Shown: positions 40,167-49,498 of the stretch, in pieces
Numbering within the stretch: the first letter of the stretch is position 1
Layout: each line of letters opens with the position of its first letter
Program-made: the position numbers and the translations under genes
NCBI GenBank assembly: GCA_013201405.1
Contig: JABMJC010000002.1
Span: 1-64,000, forward strand
Source: Desulfobulbaceae bacterium
GTDB taxonomy: Bacteria > Desulfobacterota > Desulfobulbia > Desulfobulbales > Desulfobulbaceae
DNA: 64,000 bases
Reading direction: 5' to 3'
The notes under the pieces: generated by a model
Told to the model about the DNA's origin: nothing
Databases searched by the model: none
Seen by the model: the letters and a program-made list of their open reading frames with translations, nothing else

Positions 40167-40592
40167 TTAAAATTCCTGCACTTGGATGCCTGAGCGTTGG
40201 AGCAGGGCGGCGCATACCCCGGGCCTTGGCGTACAACCACAGGATGGGCTGCCTGATTTGAGCAGGGCCAGATGAATATTTTGCATGCGGACAATGGCAT
40301 GCACCATGTTCGCGCCCTGTATAAAGGCAGGGCTGAGGTCGCGGCCATAGGGGTCGAGCACCCGGGCCCGGCCCTCTAACACGGCATGGCCATCCCCACC
40401 CATGAGCATGGCTGGAAGTCGAGGGGTGGGCAAACCACCCAGTTGCTCAGGACAGATGGGGATGTACTGATACTGTTTAAGAACGTGCAGGCAGGCTTTA
40501 TTTGTTTTGTTTTTTCCGTCATAACGGGTGCACAGGCCAAGAAGACAAGCGCTGACCAGGCACAGGGGCTTGGACAAGGGCTGAGGCGGCAT
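40167..40592 (-). CDS. DUF523 family protein
   Basis: LCLVSACLLGLCTRYDGKNK…PICPEQLGGLPTPR…LLKSGSPSCG. Confidence 0.9.
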   Translation of the reverse strand: MPPQPLSKPLCLVSACLLGLCTRYDGKNKTNKACLHVLKQYQYIPICPEQLGGLPTPRLPAMLMGGDGHAVLEGRARVLDPYGRDLSPAFIQGANMVHAIVRMQNIHLALLKSGSPSCGCTPRPGVCAALLQRSGIQVQEF

Positions 40593-40959
40593 GGGGAGAA
40601 CTCCAGTGAAATGGTTGACAAAAAAACGGATGACTGTGGGAACGCCAGGGCGGCAGCTGGGGGAGAAGGCCCGGGCCAACGTTTTTTGGCCGGCCGTAGG
40701 GGCGATTGTTGTGCTGTTGGTCCTGTGGGTACTGTTTGCGCCGGGCAGCGGCTATTTGCACTACAAAAAGGCGCAACGGCAGCTGGAGGCGATAGAGCAG
40801 GAAAATCTCCGTTTGCAGCGCGATAATGAAGCTCTGCGACAGGAAATTGGGCGCCTGAAAACAGATGAGGCTTACCTTGAGGAGGTTGCGCGCAAAAAGC
40901 ATGGGCTCCTGAAAAAAAACGAACGGGTCTATGAATTCAACAGCCCGGGTGGCAAATGA
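40591..40959 (+). CDS. ftsB: Septum formation initiator/FtsB-like protein
   Basis: Single TM followed by coiled-coil YLHYKKAQRQLEAIEQENLRLQRDNEALRQEIGRLKTDEAYLEEVARKKHGLLKKNERVYEF. Confidence 0.85.
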   Translation: MGRTPVKWLTKKRMTVGTPGRQLGEKARANVFWPAVGAIVVLLVLWVLFAPGSGYLHYKKAQRQLEAIEQENLRLQRDNEALRQEIGRLKTDEAYLEEVARKKHGLLKKNERVYEFNSPGGK

Positions 40960-41005
40960 AGGTGCTGGCACTGTGTGGGGAACCGCACGGGTTCCTGGAT
41001 CATCC

Positions 41006-41203
41006 TCAGCGAAAGCCTCCCCTGGGTTGACAGGTTGGCCCGGTCTGTGCCGGAGAGGAGCGGTGGCTCGAGGCAGATATCTGCTTGCGTACCTCTGTGC
41101 TGCCACAGTGTGGACATGCTACGATCTGTTGGCTTGCGGCAGAGGTGGTGAGCTGTTCAAAGTCTTTGTCGCAGGAGCGGCAATGGTATTCGTAAAGCGG
41201 CAT
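41006..41203 (-). CDS. FmdB-family zinc ribbon protein
   Basis: MPLYEYHCRSCDKDFEQL…VACPHCGSTEVRKQIS. Confidence 0.88.
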   Translation of the reverse strand: MPLYEYHCRSCDKDFEQLTTSAASQQIVACPHCGSTEVRKQISASSHRSSPAQTGPTCQPRGGFR

Positions 41204-41483
41204 GTGGTTTTGTTGTGTAGAGGGGGTATGTGTTTGTGACTTGGTTTACATTCGGTGCTGCAGGTAGTCAGTGGTCTTGTTCCGGTCCCTCTATCTGGAA
41301 GCAGGATCCGGAAAGCAGGATCCGTGATTACGATGGTCACCTTAAAATAGCCGTACCACCCTTTGAGGTCAATGTTTCAACTTATTTTACAGTAAACGTT
41401 AAAGGCGAGCAAACGGCAAGGGCGACACCTCGCTGGCCGGAGCACAGCAAGATACACCCAGTGTAATAAAAGCGTAATAGATT

Positions 41484-42350
41484 ATGGTAGAGAGCAAGAC
41501 AGGCGTGGACTCATCTTCTGAATATGTATGGCAGCTGGCCTCTGCCCTGCGTGCCCGCCTGCGCTTTCATCAGCAATGCGGTATCAGTGCCTATCCTCCC
41601 CTTGCTCTTCCCTCTTTACCGAAAAAAGCAGAGTTGCCGCCATCCCAGCCACAAAATATGGGGGGAGAAAACATGCGCCAGCAGGCTTTGGAAAAGACAA
41701 AAACAGAAGAGCAGTCCCGGCCGCAGACAATGCGCCGTTTGAAGACTATTGCGGAAACTGTGCGCGCCTGCACACTCTGTGCTCTGGCGCCTGCTTCGCC
41801 AGCACGAACTGTGGGCTTGGGCAGGGCGCGAGCCCGTCTGCTGGTGGTGGGTGATTATGCCGTGGCAGAGGGCCAGAATAGCGGCCCCTTACCATCCTTG
41901 CCAGCAGATCAGATCACGCTTTGCTTTGGCAAGGCCGAGGATGAACTGTTATGGAAAATGATGCAGGCCATTGGTCTGGGTCCGCAGGATGTGTACGTGA
42001 CCAATGCGCTGAAATGTTTTCTGCCGCAGGAACAAGAACCAGGTATTGAGAGCCTTTGGCAATGCAGGCAGCATCTGTTCGACGAGATTGCTGCGGTGCA
42101 GCCGGCGGTTGTATGCGCCATGGGCGATACTGCGGCATCTGCGCTGTTGGGGGGTACAGAGCCGGTGGCGCGGTTGCGGGGGCGTGCACACCTTTTCCGG
42201 ACAGGCGGTGCTGGGGCAGCGGCATATAGGGTTATGGTTACCTACCATCCCCGTCTTCTGCTCCGCCTCACCGACATGAAGGCGGCTGCGTGGCAGGATT
42301 TGCAACAGGTGCGCAGCATGCTGCACCAGCGTGGTACAGTTCGAGGTTGA
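41484..42350 (+). CDS. Family-4 type uracil-DNA glycosylase-like protein with degenerate motif 1
   Basis: CTLC…NALKCFLPQ…C four-Cys Fe-S pattern, VYVTNALKC, VTYHPRLLLR; GEGPGxEED motif replaced by GDYAVAEGQ. Confidence 0.75.
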   Translation: MVESKTGVDSSSEYVWQLASALRARLRFHQQCGISAYPPLALPSLPKKAELPPSQPQNMGGENMRQQALEKTKTEEQSRPQTMRRLKTIAETVRACTLCALAPASPARTVGLGRARARLLVVGDYAVAEGQNSGPLPSLPADQITLCFGKAEDELLWKMMQAIGLGPQDVYVTNALKCFLPQEQEPGIESLWQCRQHLFDEIAAVQPAVVCAMGDTAASALLGGTEPVARLRGRAHLFRTGGAGAAAYRVMVTYHPRLLLRLTDMKAAAWQDLQQVRSMLHQRGTVRG

Positions 42351-42427
42351 GTAAACGGGCCGTATGGCAGCATAGGGCAGCATAGGCCCATTCAACCCGT
42401 AGCACCTTTCACCAGAGGAGAAATGAC

Positions 42428-43054
42428 ATGGCTGTGCATGAGTTGCACCATCCGCTTGTGCGGCATAAGCTGGGGCTTTTGCGGGAAAAGGATATCTCCA
42501 CCAAGGATTTTCGCGAACTGGCCTCTGAACTGGGCATGCTGCTCACCTACGAGGCAACCCGGGATCTTCCGCTGGGGAAAGTGCGGACCGAATCCTGGGC
42601 CGGGCCGGTTGAGGTTGAACGGATCAAGGGCAAGAAGTTCACCATTGTTCCCATTTTGCGCGCGGGCATTGGTATGATGGACGGGGTATTGCGGGCGGTA
42701 CCCACAGCCAGAATTTCGATGGTGGGTGTCTATCGGGATGAGCAAACCATGCAGCCAGTAACCTACTTCAAAAAACTGGTGCAGGATATCGACCAACGCA
42801 AGGCCATGATCCTTGACCCCATGCTGGCCACGGGTGGTACCCTGATCGCCACCATTGACATGCTCAAGGAGGCGGGCTGCAGGGATATTATCGGTATTTT
42901 TCTGGTGGCTGCGCCCGAGGGCATTGCCCGCCTGGAAGCCCGGCATCCGGATGTGGATATCTATGTGGCTGCGGTGGACGAACGCCTGGATCAGAATAGC
43001 TATATCCTGCCTGGTCTGGGTGATGCCGGCGACAAGATTTTCGGCACCAAGTAA
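42428..43054 (+). CDS. upp: Uracil phosphoribosyltransferase
   Basis: [12 protein letters not shown]…[16 protein letters not shown]…[49 protein letters not shown]. Confidence 0.97.
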   Translation: MAVHELHHPLVRHKLGLLREKDISTKDFRELASELGMLLTYEATRDLPLGKVRTESWAGPVEVERIKGKKFTIVPILRAGIGMMDGVLRAVPTARISMVGVYRDEQTMQPVTYFKKLVQDIDQRKAMILDPMLATGGTLIATIDMLKEAGCRDIIGIFLVAAPEGIARLEARHPDVDIYVAAVDERLDQNSYILPGLGDAGDKIFGTK

Positions 43055-43103
43055 TAACCGATGTCAGTAATGTCGGTATACTGTTCATAACTCTTTCTTT
43101 TGA

Positions 43104-43298
43104 TCAGTTTCTGGTCTTACCACTGACAAAGAGTTCAAAGAGTTTTTCAAAGACAAAGGGAATGGCCGATGCCTGGGCATTGGCCGAACCTGCATAAGCC
43201 TTGGTCAGTTCAAAGGCACGCTCAAAGCTTTCTTCATAGTCGGACTGCTCATTTTTCCGTAGAATACGGACCAGTTCCTGGGCGATGTGCTCTTCCAT
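43104..43298 (-). CDS. Small hypothetical protein (~65 aa)
   Basis: MEEHIAQELVRILRKNEQSDYEESFERAFELTKAYAGSANAQASAIPFVFEKLFELFVSG; RBS-like sequence upstream. Confidence 0.55.
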   Translation of the reverse strand: MEEHIAQELVRILRKNEQSDYEESFERAFELTKAYAGSANAQASAIPFVFEKLFELFVSGKTRN

Positions 43299-43489
43299 GC
43301 TTGAGACCTCTTTAACATGGTGGGAAGTGAAGGGAAAAATATGCACTAAGGTACCATACCAGGAGAGACTGCGTCAGTGTTTTTCCAGGGAACCCCCCTG
43401 ACCGTTTCGGCAAGAACAGGGACGTGCCGGATACCGTGGGTTGCAACCATAACGACGTGGCTGGTCGAAGTGGTTGGTGGGAAATCAAC

Positions 43490-43518
43490 TTGACGCTGCT
43501 CTGCCTTGCCTGTACCTT
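43490..43518 (+). promoter_or_regulatory. Candidate sigma70-type promoter for the DisA_N-domain gene
   Basis: TTGACG-N17-TACCTT with TG directly before the -10 hexamer, about 90 bp upstream of the start codon. Confidence 0.45.
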
Positions 43519-43605
43519 AAACTAAATAGGTGTTCGGCATCATTTTTAATGAATCTTCGGGAAGATACCGTGGTCAACCGGAAGCAACAGTGAGAGGTGG
43601 GTGCC

Positions 43606-45048
43606 ATGATTGACAAGGCGGGCTACTCCTTTATCCGGCGCTGCGTTAGCGATATTATCAATGGTTTGAGTGAAGGCTTCACCCATTTCTCTGGCGCAAG
43701 CCGGGCAGCGGTTGTTTTTGCGCTTGGGCCGGATAGCCCGCTCATGATCTGTGACCCGCAGCATCTCTTGCAGGGGCACGAGCCCATCTTCAAGCAGCTC
43801 TTTTTGCAGGATGAATCGTGGCGTTACCACGAAAAGGCCAGGATCGGAGGCAGGAAATTTATCGATGTGCTTTCTGTGCCGAATTTGGGCCTGGCTGGTC
43901 TGCTCTCCAGCGGTGGCTACTCGAGCCCGGTTTTTTTTCAGTTCTGGTTTACGGAACACCATCCCAATCTCTGTTCCACCGGTCCCAGCGAATGCTGGCT
44001 GGAACATGCCCTTTGGCGTTTTGCCCATGACGTGGCCAATGGCGTGGAGCGCTACTCTGGGATTTCTGGCTACTTTCTCAAGGAATACGCCACCCATGCG
44101 GTGCGCGATCATATCATCGACCGCATGAACCGGCTCATTGGCTGGGATACGCCCCTGAGGATCTATCCCGTACTGGATGCAGTACTCATGATCTCCGAAA
44201 CCAGGGAGGAGGGTTCCTGGCCAGAGGGGCGGTTGCTTTTCATCGACCCGCGTTTGGCGGATGATCTGGACTATTTGATCCGCTTCAACGAGGAGGAGCG
44301 GCCCCAGTTGACCCACTACCGGCATGTGCGCAAGATGTTGCAGAGCGTGGAACATGCCAACCGCTATCTGGTCAGCGATGGCCGCGCCATACTGGGTATT
44401 TGCGGCGGACAGCGACCTGCTTTTTCCGTCAGCGCCGAATTTTTTGGACGCCGGGGCTTTCTCAGGGTCAATAGCGACAAGATCTGCAGTTTTTCCGACG
44501 GTCGCTTTTCTTCCAGCAATTATCGCCCCACCCTGGTGCAACTGGAAGAACTGCTCCTGGAATGCGACCTGGAGCAGACCCAGCGCTTCTACCTGTTCAG
44601 CATTGTCACTGGTCTGGTATACCATGCCCAGCGCCATAAACACGGCTGCACCATTGTCCTCGACCTGAATGAAAAGCCCGAAGATATTTCGGGCTATGTG
44701 CTGAAACCACCACTGGATCTGCGCAAACCCTACATGCTGCACATGACCAAAGCCCTGGCCAAGGTGGACGGTGCCCTGCACATTGGGGCAGACTTGCACC
44801 TGCACGGTTTTGCCAGCCTGCTCGATGGTCGTACCTATACCGGCGAAGATCGTGCCAGGGGAGCACGCTACAATTCTGCCCTGCGCTACAGTCATGAACA
44901 CCAGAATGTGATTGTGGTAGTAGTTTCCGCAGACTTGCCGGTATCTGTACTCTACCGCGGCATGGATATGGATGGTGCTTGCGCCTGGCGACAGTACCCT
45001 GGTGGTGGCACCTACCAGATCAATACTCTGGAACAGTGGGTGCTGTAA
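43606..45048 (+). CDS. DisA_N (diadenylate cyclase-like) domain protein with long N-terminal putative sensor region
   Basis: C-terminal VDGALHIGADLHLHGFASLLDG…RGARYNSALRYSHEHQNVIVVVVSADLPVSVLYRG matches the DisA_N layout (DGA motif and RHR-equivalent site). Confidence 0.8.
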   Translation: MIDKAGYSFIRRCVSDIINGLSEGFTHFSGASRAAVVFALGPDSPLMICDPQHLLQGHEPIFKQLFLQDESWRYHEKARIGGRKFIDVLSVPNLGLAGLLSSGGYSSPVFFQFWFTEHHPNLCSTGPSECWLEHALWRFAHDVANGVERYSGISGYFLKEYATHAVRDHIIDRMNRLIGWDTPLRIYPVLDAVLMISETREEGSWPEGRLLFIDPRLADDLDYLIRFNEEERPQLTHYRHVRKMLQSVEHANRYLVSDGRAILGICGGQRPAFSVSAEFFGRRGFLRVNSDKICSFSDGRFSSSNYRPTLVQLEELLLECDLEQTQRFYLFSIVTGLVYHAQRHKHGCTIVLDLNEKPEDISGYVLKPPLDLRKPYMLHMTKALAKVDGALHIGADLHLHGFASLLDGRTYTGEDRARGARYNSALRYSHEHQNVIVVVVSADLPVSVLYRGMDMDGACAWRQYPGGGTYQINTLEQWVL

Positions 45049-45126
45049 TATGGCGCCTGGCTTCTGTTTGCACCAACACAGCTCGTTGGTAGCTGTGGCT
45101 GACGATGTTTCTGTTCGGCACCAGTC

Positions 45127-46932
45127 ATGACCCTATTTTCCGCCCAAGAGGCAGCCAAGGCCACTGTTAAGGAGGCGGCCGATATTGTCGAGGTTATCGG
45201 CGAGCACGTTGCCCTGAAAAAAACCGGGACGCGCTACACTGGCCTGTGTCCTTTCCACGGGGAAAAAACCCCATCCTTTTCGGTGAATCCCCAAGGGCAA
45301 TTCTATTACTGTTTTGGCTGTGGCGCTTCAGGAGATGTTTTCTCCTTTGTCATGCAGTTCCATCACCTCGATTTTCCCGAGGCACTCAAACAGCTGGCCG
45401 CCAAATACCGCATTGAGCTGCCTGAGCGGCAGTTGAGCGAGGCGGAGCAGGCTCGGCTGCGACTGCGTGAACAACTGTATGCAGTGCACGAGGCCGCGGC
45501 CCAGTGCTATGAACAAACCTTGGTCGATACCCGCTTGGGGGCGCAGGCACGGGAATATTTGCGTCAGCGGGGGGTGCCAGATGAGGCCATCTCCCACTAT
45601 CGCCTCGGTTTTGCACCAGATCCAGCGGCAGCTGGCTGGGATTATCTAGCCCGCAATCTCTGTGGGCAAGGCTTTGCCGCTGAGCTGCTTCTGCAGGCTG
45701 GTCTGGTTTTGAGCGGCAAGAGGGGCGGTCACTACGACCGCTTCCGCAGCCGAGTGCTGTTTCCTTTAGAGGACATGAGCGGCCGCATCACTGCTTTTGG
45801 TGGCCGTATCTTGGGAGAAGGCCAGCCCAAGTACATGAATTCGCCGGAGAGTTTGATTTTCAGCAAAAGCCGTCAGCTCTTTGGCCTGTATCCGCACCGG
45901 GAGGCCATCCGCACAACACGGCGTGTTTTGGTGGTGGAAGGCAACTTCGACCTGCTTTTACTGGCCGTGCATGGCATCGACAATGTGGTGGCACCCCTGG
46001 GCACGGCCCTGAGTCGTGAACATGTCCATTCCCTGAAAAAATACTGCGATGAGGTGGTTTTGCTCTTTGATGCCGATGCGGCTGGGCTTAAGGCAGCCAT
46101 GCGTAGTATTCCCTTTTTTTTGGAAGAGGCCCTGGACGGCTTGGTGGCGCTTTTGCCCAAGGGCCATGATCCAGATTCCTTTGTGCGGGAGCAGGGCCGC
46201 ACTGCTATTGATTCCCTGGTGGATGGGGCCCTGCCCCTGGCCGAATTTGTCCTGGGCAACCTGATTGGCGAGCACGGTCTGACGCTGGATGGCAAAGGGC
46301 GCATCGTGGAAGAACTCAAACCGCTCATCCAGGCCGCGACCAAGCGTGAGCAGCGTGAGCTGATGGTCTCTCATTTTGCCGCAAAACTTGGCGTTTCTGC
46401 CAGTTATTTCAATAGCGGCAAAACTGGCCCTGTCCCAAGTGCTCCGCCCACAGATCCAGGCCCGACTACTGTTGCTCCCTTGCAAACCCTTGGTAGACAG
46501 GAAAAGCAACTGTTTGATTTTTTGTTGTTCTGGCCAGAATATTGCGGCCCTTTGCAAGAAGCCGGTTTAATTGAGGTAGTGCGTAGCCCAGCCCTGCGGC
46601 GCATGTTGGAGTTGATGGAGGCCCATGGCGCAGCCACAGCCAGTCAGCCGGAATATCTTCTGGCTGCACCGCTGGAGCCTGAGGAGCGAGCCTATGTCAT
46701 CGCCCGTTTGATGCAGCCGGCACCCTTGGCTGCTGGTGGGCCGGATACGACTCCCCAGCTCATGTTTGATCAACTGCTGGTATGGGTACGCCAGCAGCGT
46801 CAACGGCAAAATGCAGCCAGCCTGCAGCAGCAACTGCAGGAGGCGGAACAGGCCGGAGACAACAAGCGGGTTTGGGAGCTTTTGCGGATCAAACAACAGG
46901 GCAAAAAACAAAGGGGTGATCCTTCCCCCTGA
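45127..46932 (+). CDS. dnaG: DNA primase DnaG
   Basis: YTGLCPFHGEKTPSFSVNPQGQFYYCFGCGASGDVFSF zinc ribbon; GGRILGEGQPKYMNSPES; VVEGNFDLLLL Toprim. Confidence 0.97.
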   Translation: MTLFSAQEAAKATVKEAADIVEVIGEHVALKKTGTRYTGLCPFHGEKTPSFSVNPQGQFYYCFGCGASGDVFSFVMQFHHLDFPEALKQLAAKYRIELPERQLSEAEQARLRLREQLYAVHEAAAQCYEQTLVDTRLGAQAREYLRQRGVPDEAISHYRLGFAPDPAAAGWDYLARNLCGQGFAAELLLQAGLVLSGKRGGHYDRFRSRVLFPLEDMSGRITAFGGRILGEGQPKYMNSPESLIFSKSRQLFGLYPHREAIRTTRRVLVVEGNFDLLLLAVHGIDNVVAPLGTALSREHVHSLKKYCDEVVLLFDADAAGLKAAMRSIPFFLEEALDGLVALLPKGHDPDSFVREQGRTAIDSLVDGALPLAEFVLGNLIGEHGLTLDGKGRIVEELKPLIQAATKREQRELMVSHFAAKLGVSASYFNSGKTGPVPSAPPTDPGPTTVAPLQTLGRQEKQLFDFLLFWPEYCGPLQEAGLIEVVRSPALRRMLELMEAHGAATASQPEYLLAAPLEPEERAYVIARLMQPAPLAAGGPDTTPQLMFDQLLVWVRQQRQRQNAASLQQQLQEAEQAGDNKRVWELLRIKQQGKKQRGDPSP

Positions 46933-47195
46933 CATGCCGGGATCAATTCTTGCAGTATATTGAAAATAATGTACGATTTTAAGGAGATGTTTCAATAGAT
47001 CCAAGGCTGTTTTTTGTTTGTAAGGCAGTGCGACCTTTGCCGCTTTTTTTGCAACAATGGGAAAGCAGGTAAGCAGGGCGGGGTGAATATGATGAATGCC
47101 CAATCGCCGCAGGATAATCGTCGCGGTTCTTCAGCCCTTGGAATGGGGTAAAACATCGTGCCAGACATGATCGCCGCACTGGCAATAACCGGTGT

Positions 47196-47318
47196 CAGGT
47201 TGATCGCCGCTGCTTCAATGTGACCAGGGAGCGTATCCGTCAAATCGAAGTGCAGGCTTTGAACAAATTGCGGCATCCCTCCAGAAACAAGAAGCTGCAG
47301 GAGCCGTGTCTGGAATAG
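47196..47318 (+). pseudogene. rpoD: Remnant of rpoD (sigma-70 region 4.2, C-terminus only)
   Basis: Frame ending TAG 47316-47318 translates as …[34 protein letters not shown], matching the RpoD C-terminus; no upstream sigma domains in frame; lies directly after dnaG where rpoD often resides. Confidence 0.85.
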
Positions 47319-47548
47319 GCCAGGCCTGGCTGTTTGTCCGCTTGCCTGTCATTGCCTCTGTCCTTGTTTTTGCAGGGTGGCACTGGCGCCATATGTGCCA
47401 TATGTTTGTGGAGTTGTTGTTTTTGTGAACCATTCTCAACAAATCCATGTCTGCTGTCTTTTTGCCCATTGCTTGCGTTAAGCAGACCGCTGAAGAGCGT
47501 GTGGCGCGACTCGCGACTTATAGTACGCATTATTTTTTTGGAGGAACC

Positions 47549-48667
47549 TTGATCTGCCCGGATGCACAAGAATGGCTTACCCTGCAGTTCTTGCCGGGGC
47601 TTGGCTGCCACAGTATCTCCCGGCTGGTGGAGGTCTTGGGTTCTGCCCGGGCTGTGCTTGAACATGGTAAGGAAATAGGTACTCATTGTCCGGGGATCCG
47701 GCCAGGACTTGCGGCCCTGTTAGGTGATGACACAGCCCTTGCTCTGGCCAGGGAAAAGGCGATGCGTGAACTGGAACACATCGAGCGCCGGGGCGTATCC
47801 CTGATTTCCTGCACCTGTGCGGAGTATCCGTCTGTTCTGCAAGATATTGCCGACAAACCGATTTTACTCTACCTAAGGGGAAAAGTAGCGCGTTTGCGCG
47901 AGCCGATGTTGGCTGTGATTGGCGCCAGGAGTGCCAGTGAATACGGGCGACGGGTGGCCAAACGCTTTGCCGCTGCCGCAGCAGAGCGGGGTTTGGTGAT
48001 TGTTTCCGGTGCAGCCTACGGTATTGATGCGGCTGCACACCAGGGGGCCTTGCAGGTACGTGGGAAAACAGTTGCTGTGCTGGGTTGCGGAGTGGACGTG
48101 GCCTATCCGGCTGCGCATAGGCGTCTTTTAGAGGAGATTGTCACAGATGGTGCGGTGCTTTCCGAATTTCCACTGGGCAGTAAACCAGAGGCTTTCCGCT
48201 TTCCCATCCGCAACCGGATCATCAGCGGCTTGGCCAGGGCGGTGTTGGTGGTCGAAGCCAGTGAGAAATCAGGTTCCCTGATCACGGCCCGTCTGGCCCT
48301 GGATCAGGGCAGGGAGGTGATGGCTGTGCCTGGGCGCATCGATTCCGTAAAAAGTAGCGGTGCACACTGGCTTATCCAGCAGGGGGCAACCCTGGTGCAA
48401 CGGATTGAGGATGTTTTTGAGGTGCTTGCCTGGCCCGGGGCTGGATTTTCCTCGGTACAGGGCGAAAACAATGGCACAGGCACTGCTCTGCCATCTGAGG
48501 CGGAGCAGGTGCTGCGGGCCCTGGATGCCTATCCTGCGGACATTGACGCATTGGCACAGGCAAGCGGGCTGAGCCTCACCACCTTGCAATCCCTTCTGCT
48601 GACACTGGAGTTGCAAGGTCTTGTGCGGCAACTGCCCGGACAACTGTATGAAAAAGTGTTTGTTTGA
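47549..48667 (+). CDS. dprA: DNA processing protein DprA/Smf
   Basis: AVIGARSASEYGRRVAKRFAAAAAERGLVIVSGAAYGIDAAAHQGAL…VLGCGVDVAYPAAHRRL…FPIRNRIISGLARAVLVVEASEKSGSLITA; TTG start preceded by GGAGGA. Confidence 0.93.
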   Translation: MICPDAQEWLTLQFLPGLGCHSISRLVEVLGSARAVLEHGKEIGTHCPGIRPGLAALLGDDTALALAREKAMRELEHIERRGVSLISCTCAEYPSVLQDIADKPILLYLRGKVARLREPMLAVIGARSASEYGRRVAKRFAAAAAERGLVIVSGAAYGIDAAAHQGALQVRGKTVAVLGCGVDVAYPAAHRRLLEEIVTDGAVLSEFPLGSKPEAFRFPIRNRIISGLARAVLVVEASEKSGSLITARLALDQGREVMAVPGRIDSVKSSGAHWLIQQGATLVQRIEDVFEVLAWPGAGFSSVQGENNGTGTALPSEAEQVLRALDAYPADIDALAQASGLSLTTLQSLLLTLELQGLVRQLPGQLYEKVFV

Positions 48668-48793
48668 ATGGTATTCTGCTTCGCCTTGCCCGCGTGCTGG
48701 CGTCTCTAGCGTCGTCCTTTTGGTGCTGAGGCGTTTAGACTAGCCATGCTGGTTTATATGTATGCTCACATGTATTACCCAGAGGAATCAACC

Positions 48794-49498
48794 ATGATGG
48801 ATCTGCCGGAAATGAGACGATATATGATCGCGCCTTCCATTCTATCTGCGGATTTTTCTCGTCTGGGCGAGGAAATCCAGGCGGTTGAGCAGGCAGGCGC
48901 AGACTGTATCCATGTTGATGTTATGGATGGGCATTTTGTGCCCAACATCACCATTGGACCGCTCGTTGTTGCAGCTGCGCGCAAGGTGACCAAGCTGCCG
49001 CTTGACGTGCACCTGATGATTACCGACCCGGACAGATATGTACCAGATTTTATTGCCGCCGGTGCTGACTGGATCAGTGTGCATGTGGAGACCTGTCCCC
49101 ATCTGCACCGCAGCCTTGGCTTGATCAGAGATGCGGGTAAAAAGACCGGAGTGGTACTCAATCCGGCCACGCCTCTGTGCAGTTTGGATCATGTCCTGGA
49201 TATGGTGGATTTTGTCATGTTGATGAGCGTCAATCCAGGATTTGGCGGCCAATCATTTATTCCCTCATCTCTGGAAAAAATCAGTGCCCTGCGGACGCGA
49301 TTGGATACAGTCAATCCTGCTGCGGGCATCGAGGTGGATGGTGGCATTGGCCCGGCCACCATTGGTGCGGTGGCAGCGGCAGGGGCCAATATTTTTGTTG
49401 CGGGTTCGGCAATTTATGGGCAGAGCGTCTACGAAGGCGCGATCAGTACCATGAAAGAAAATATCAGGCAGGCAGGAGGGCAAGGCTATGCGGTATAA
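48794..49498 (+). CDS. rpe: Ribulose-phosphate 3-epimerase
   Basis: [45 protein letters not shown]…[14 protein letters not shown]. Confidence 0.96.
   Translation: MMDLPEMRRYMIAPSILSADFSRLGEEIQAVEQAGADCIHVDVMDGHFVPNITIGPLVVAAARKVTKLPLDVHLMITDPDRYVPDFIAAGADWISVHVETCPHLHRSLGLIRDAGKKTGVVLNPATPLCSLDHVLDMVDFVMLMSVNPGFGGQSFIPSSLEKISALRTRLDTVNPAAGIEVDGGIGPATIGAVAAAGANIFVAGSAIYGQSVYEGAISTMKENIRQAGGQGYAV

Noticed and set aside
41290-41325. Short direct repeat (AGCAGGATCCG twice) upstream of the UDG-like gene
   Set aside because: Only two copies of 11 bp; could be a chance small duplication, and no supporting features such as a repeat array or promoter were seen.
46979-47276. Minus-strand small ORFs in the dnaG-dprA spacer as candidate gene remnants
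   Set aside because: Translations show no recognisable family; they overlap the plus-strand rpoD remnant or random spacer, so evidence is insufficient.
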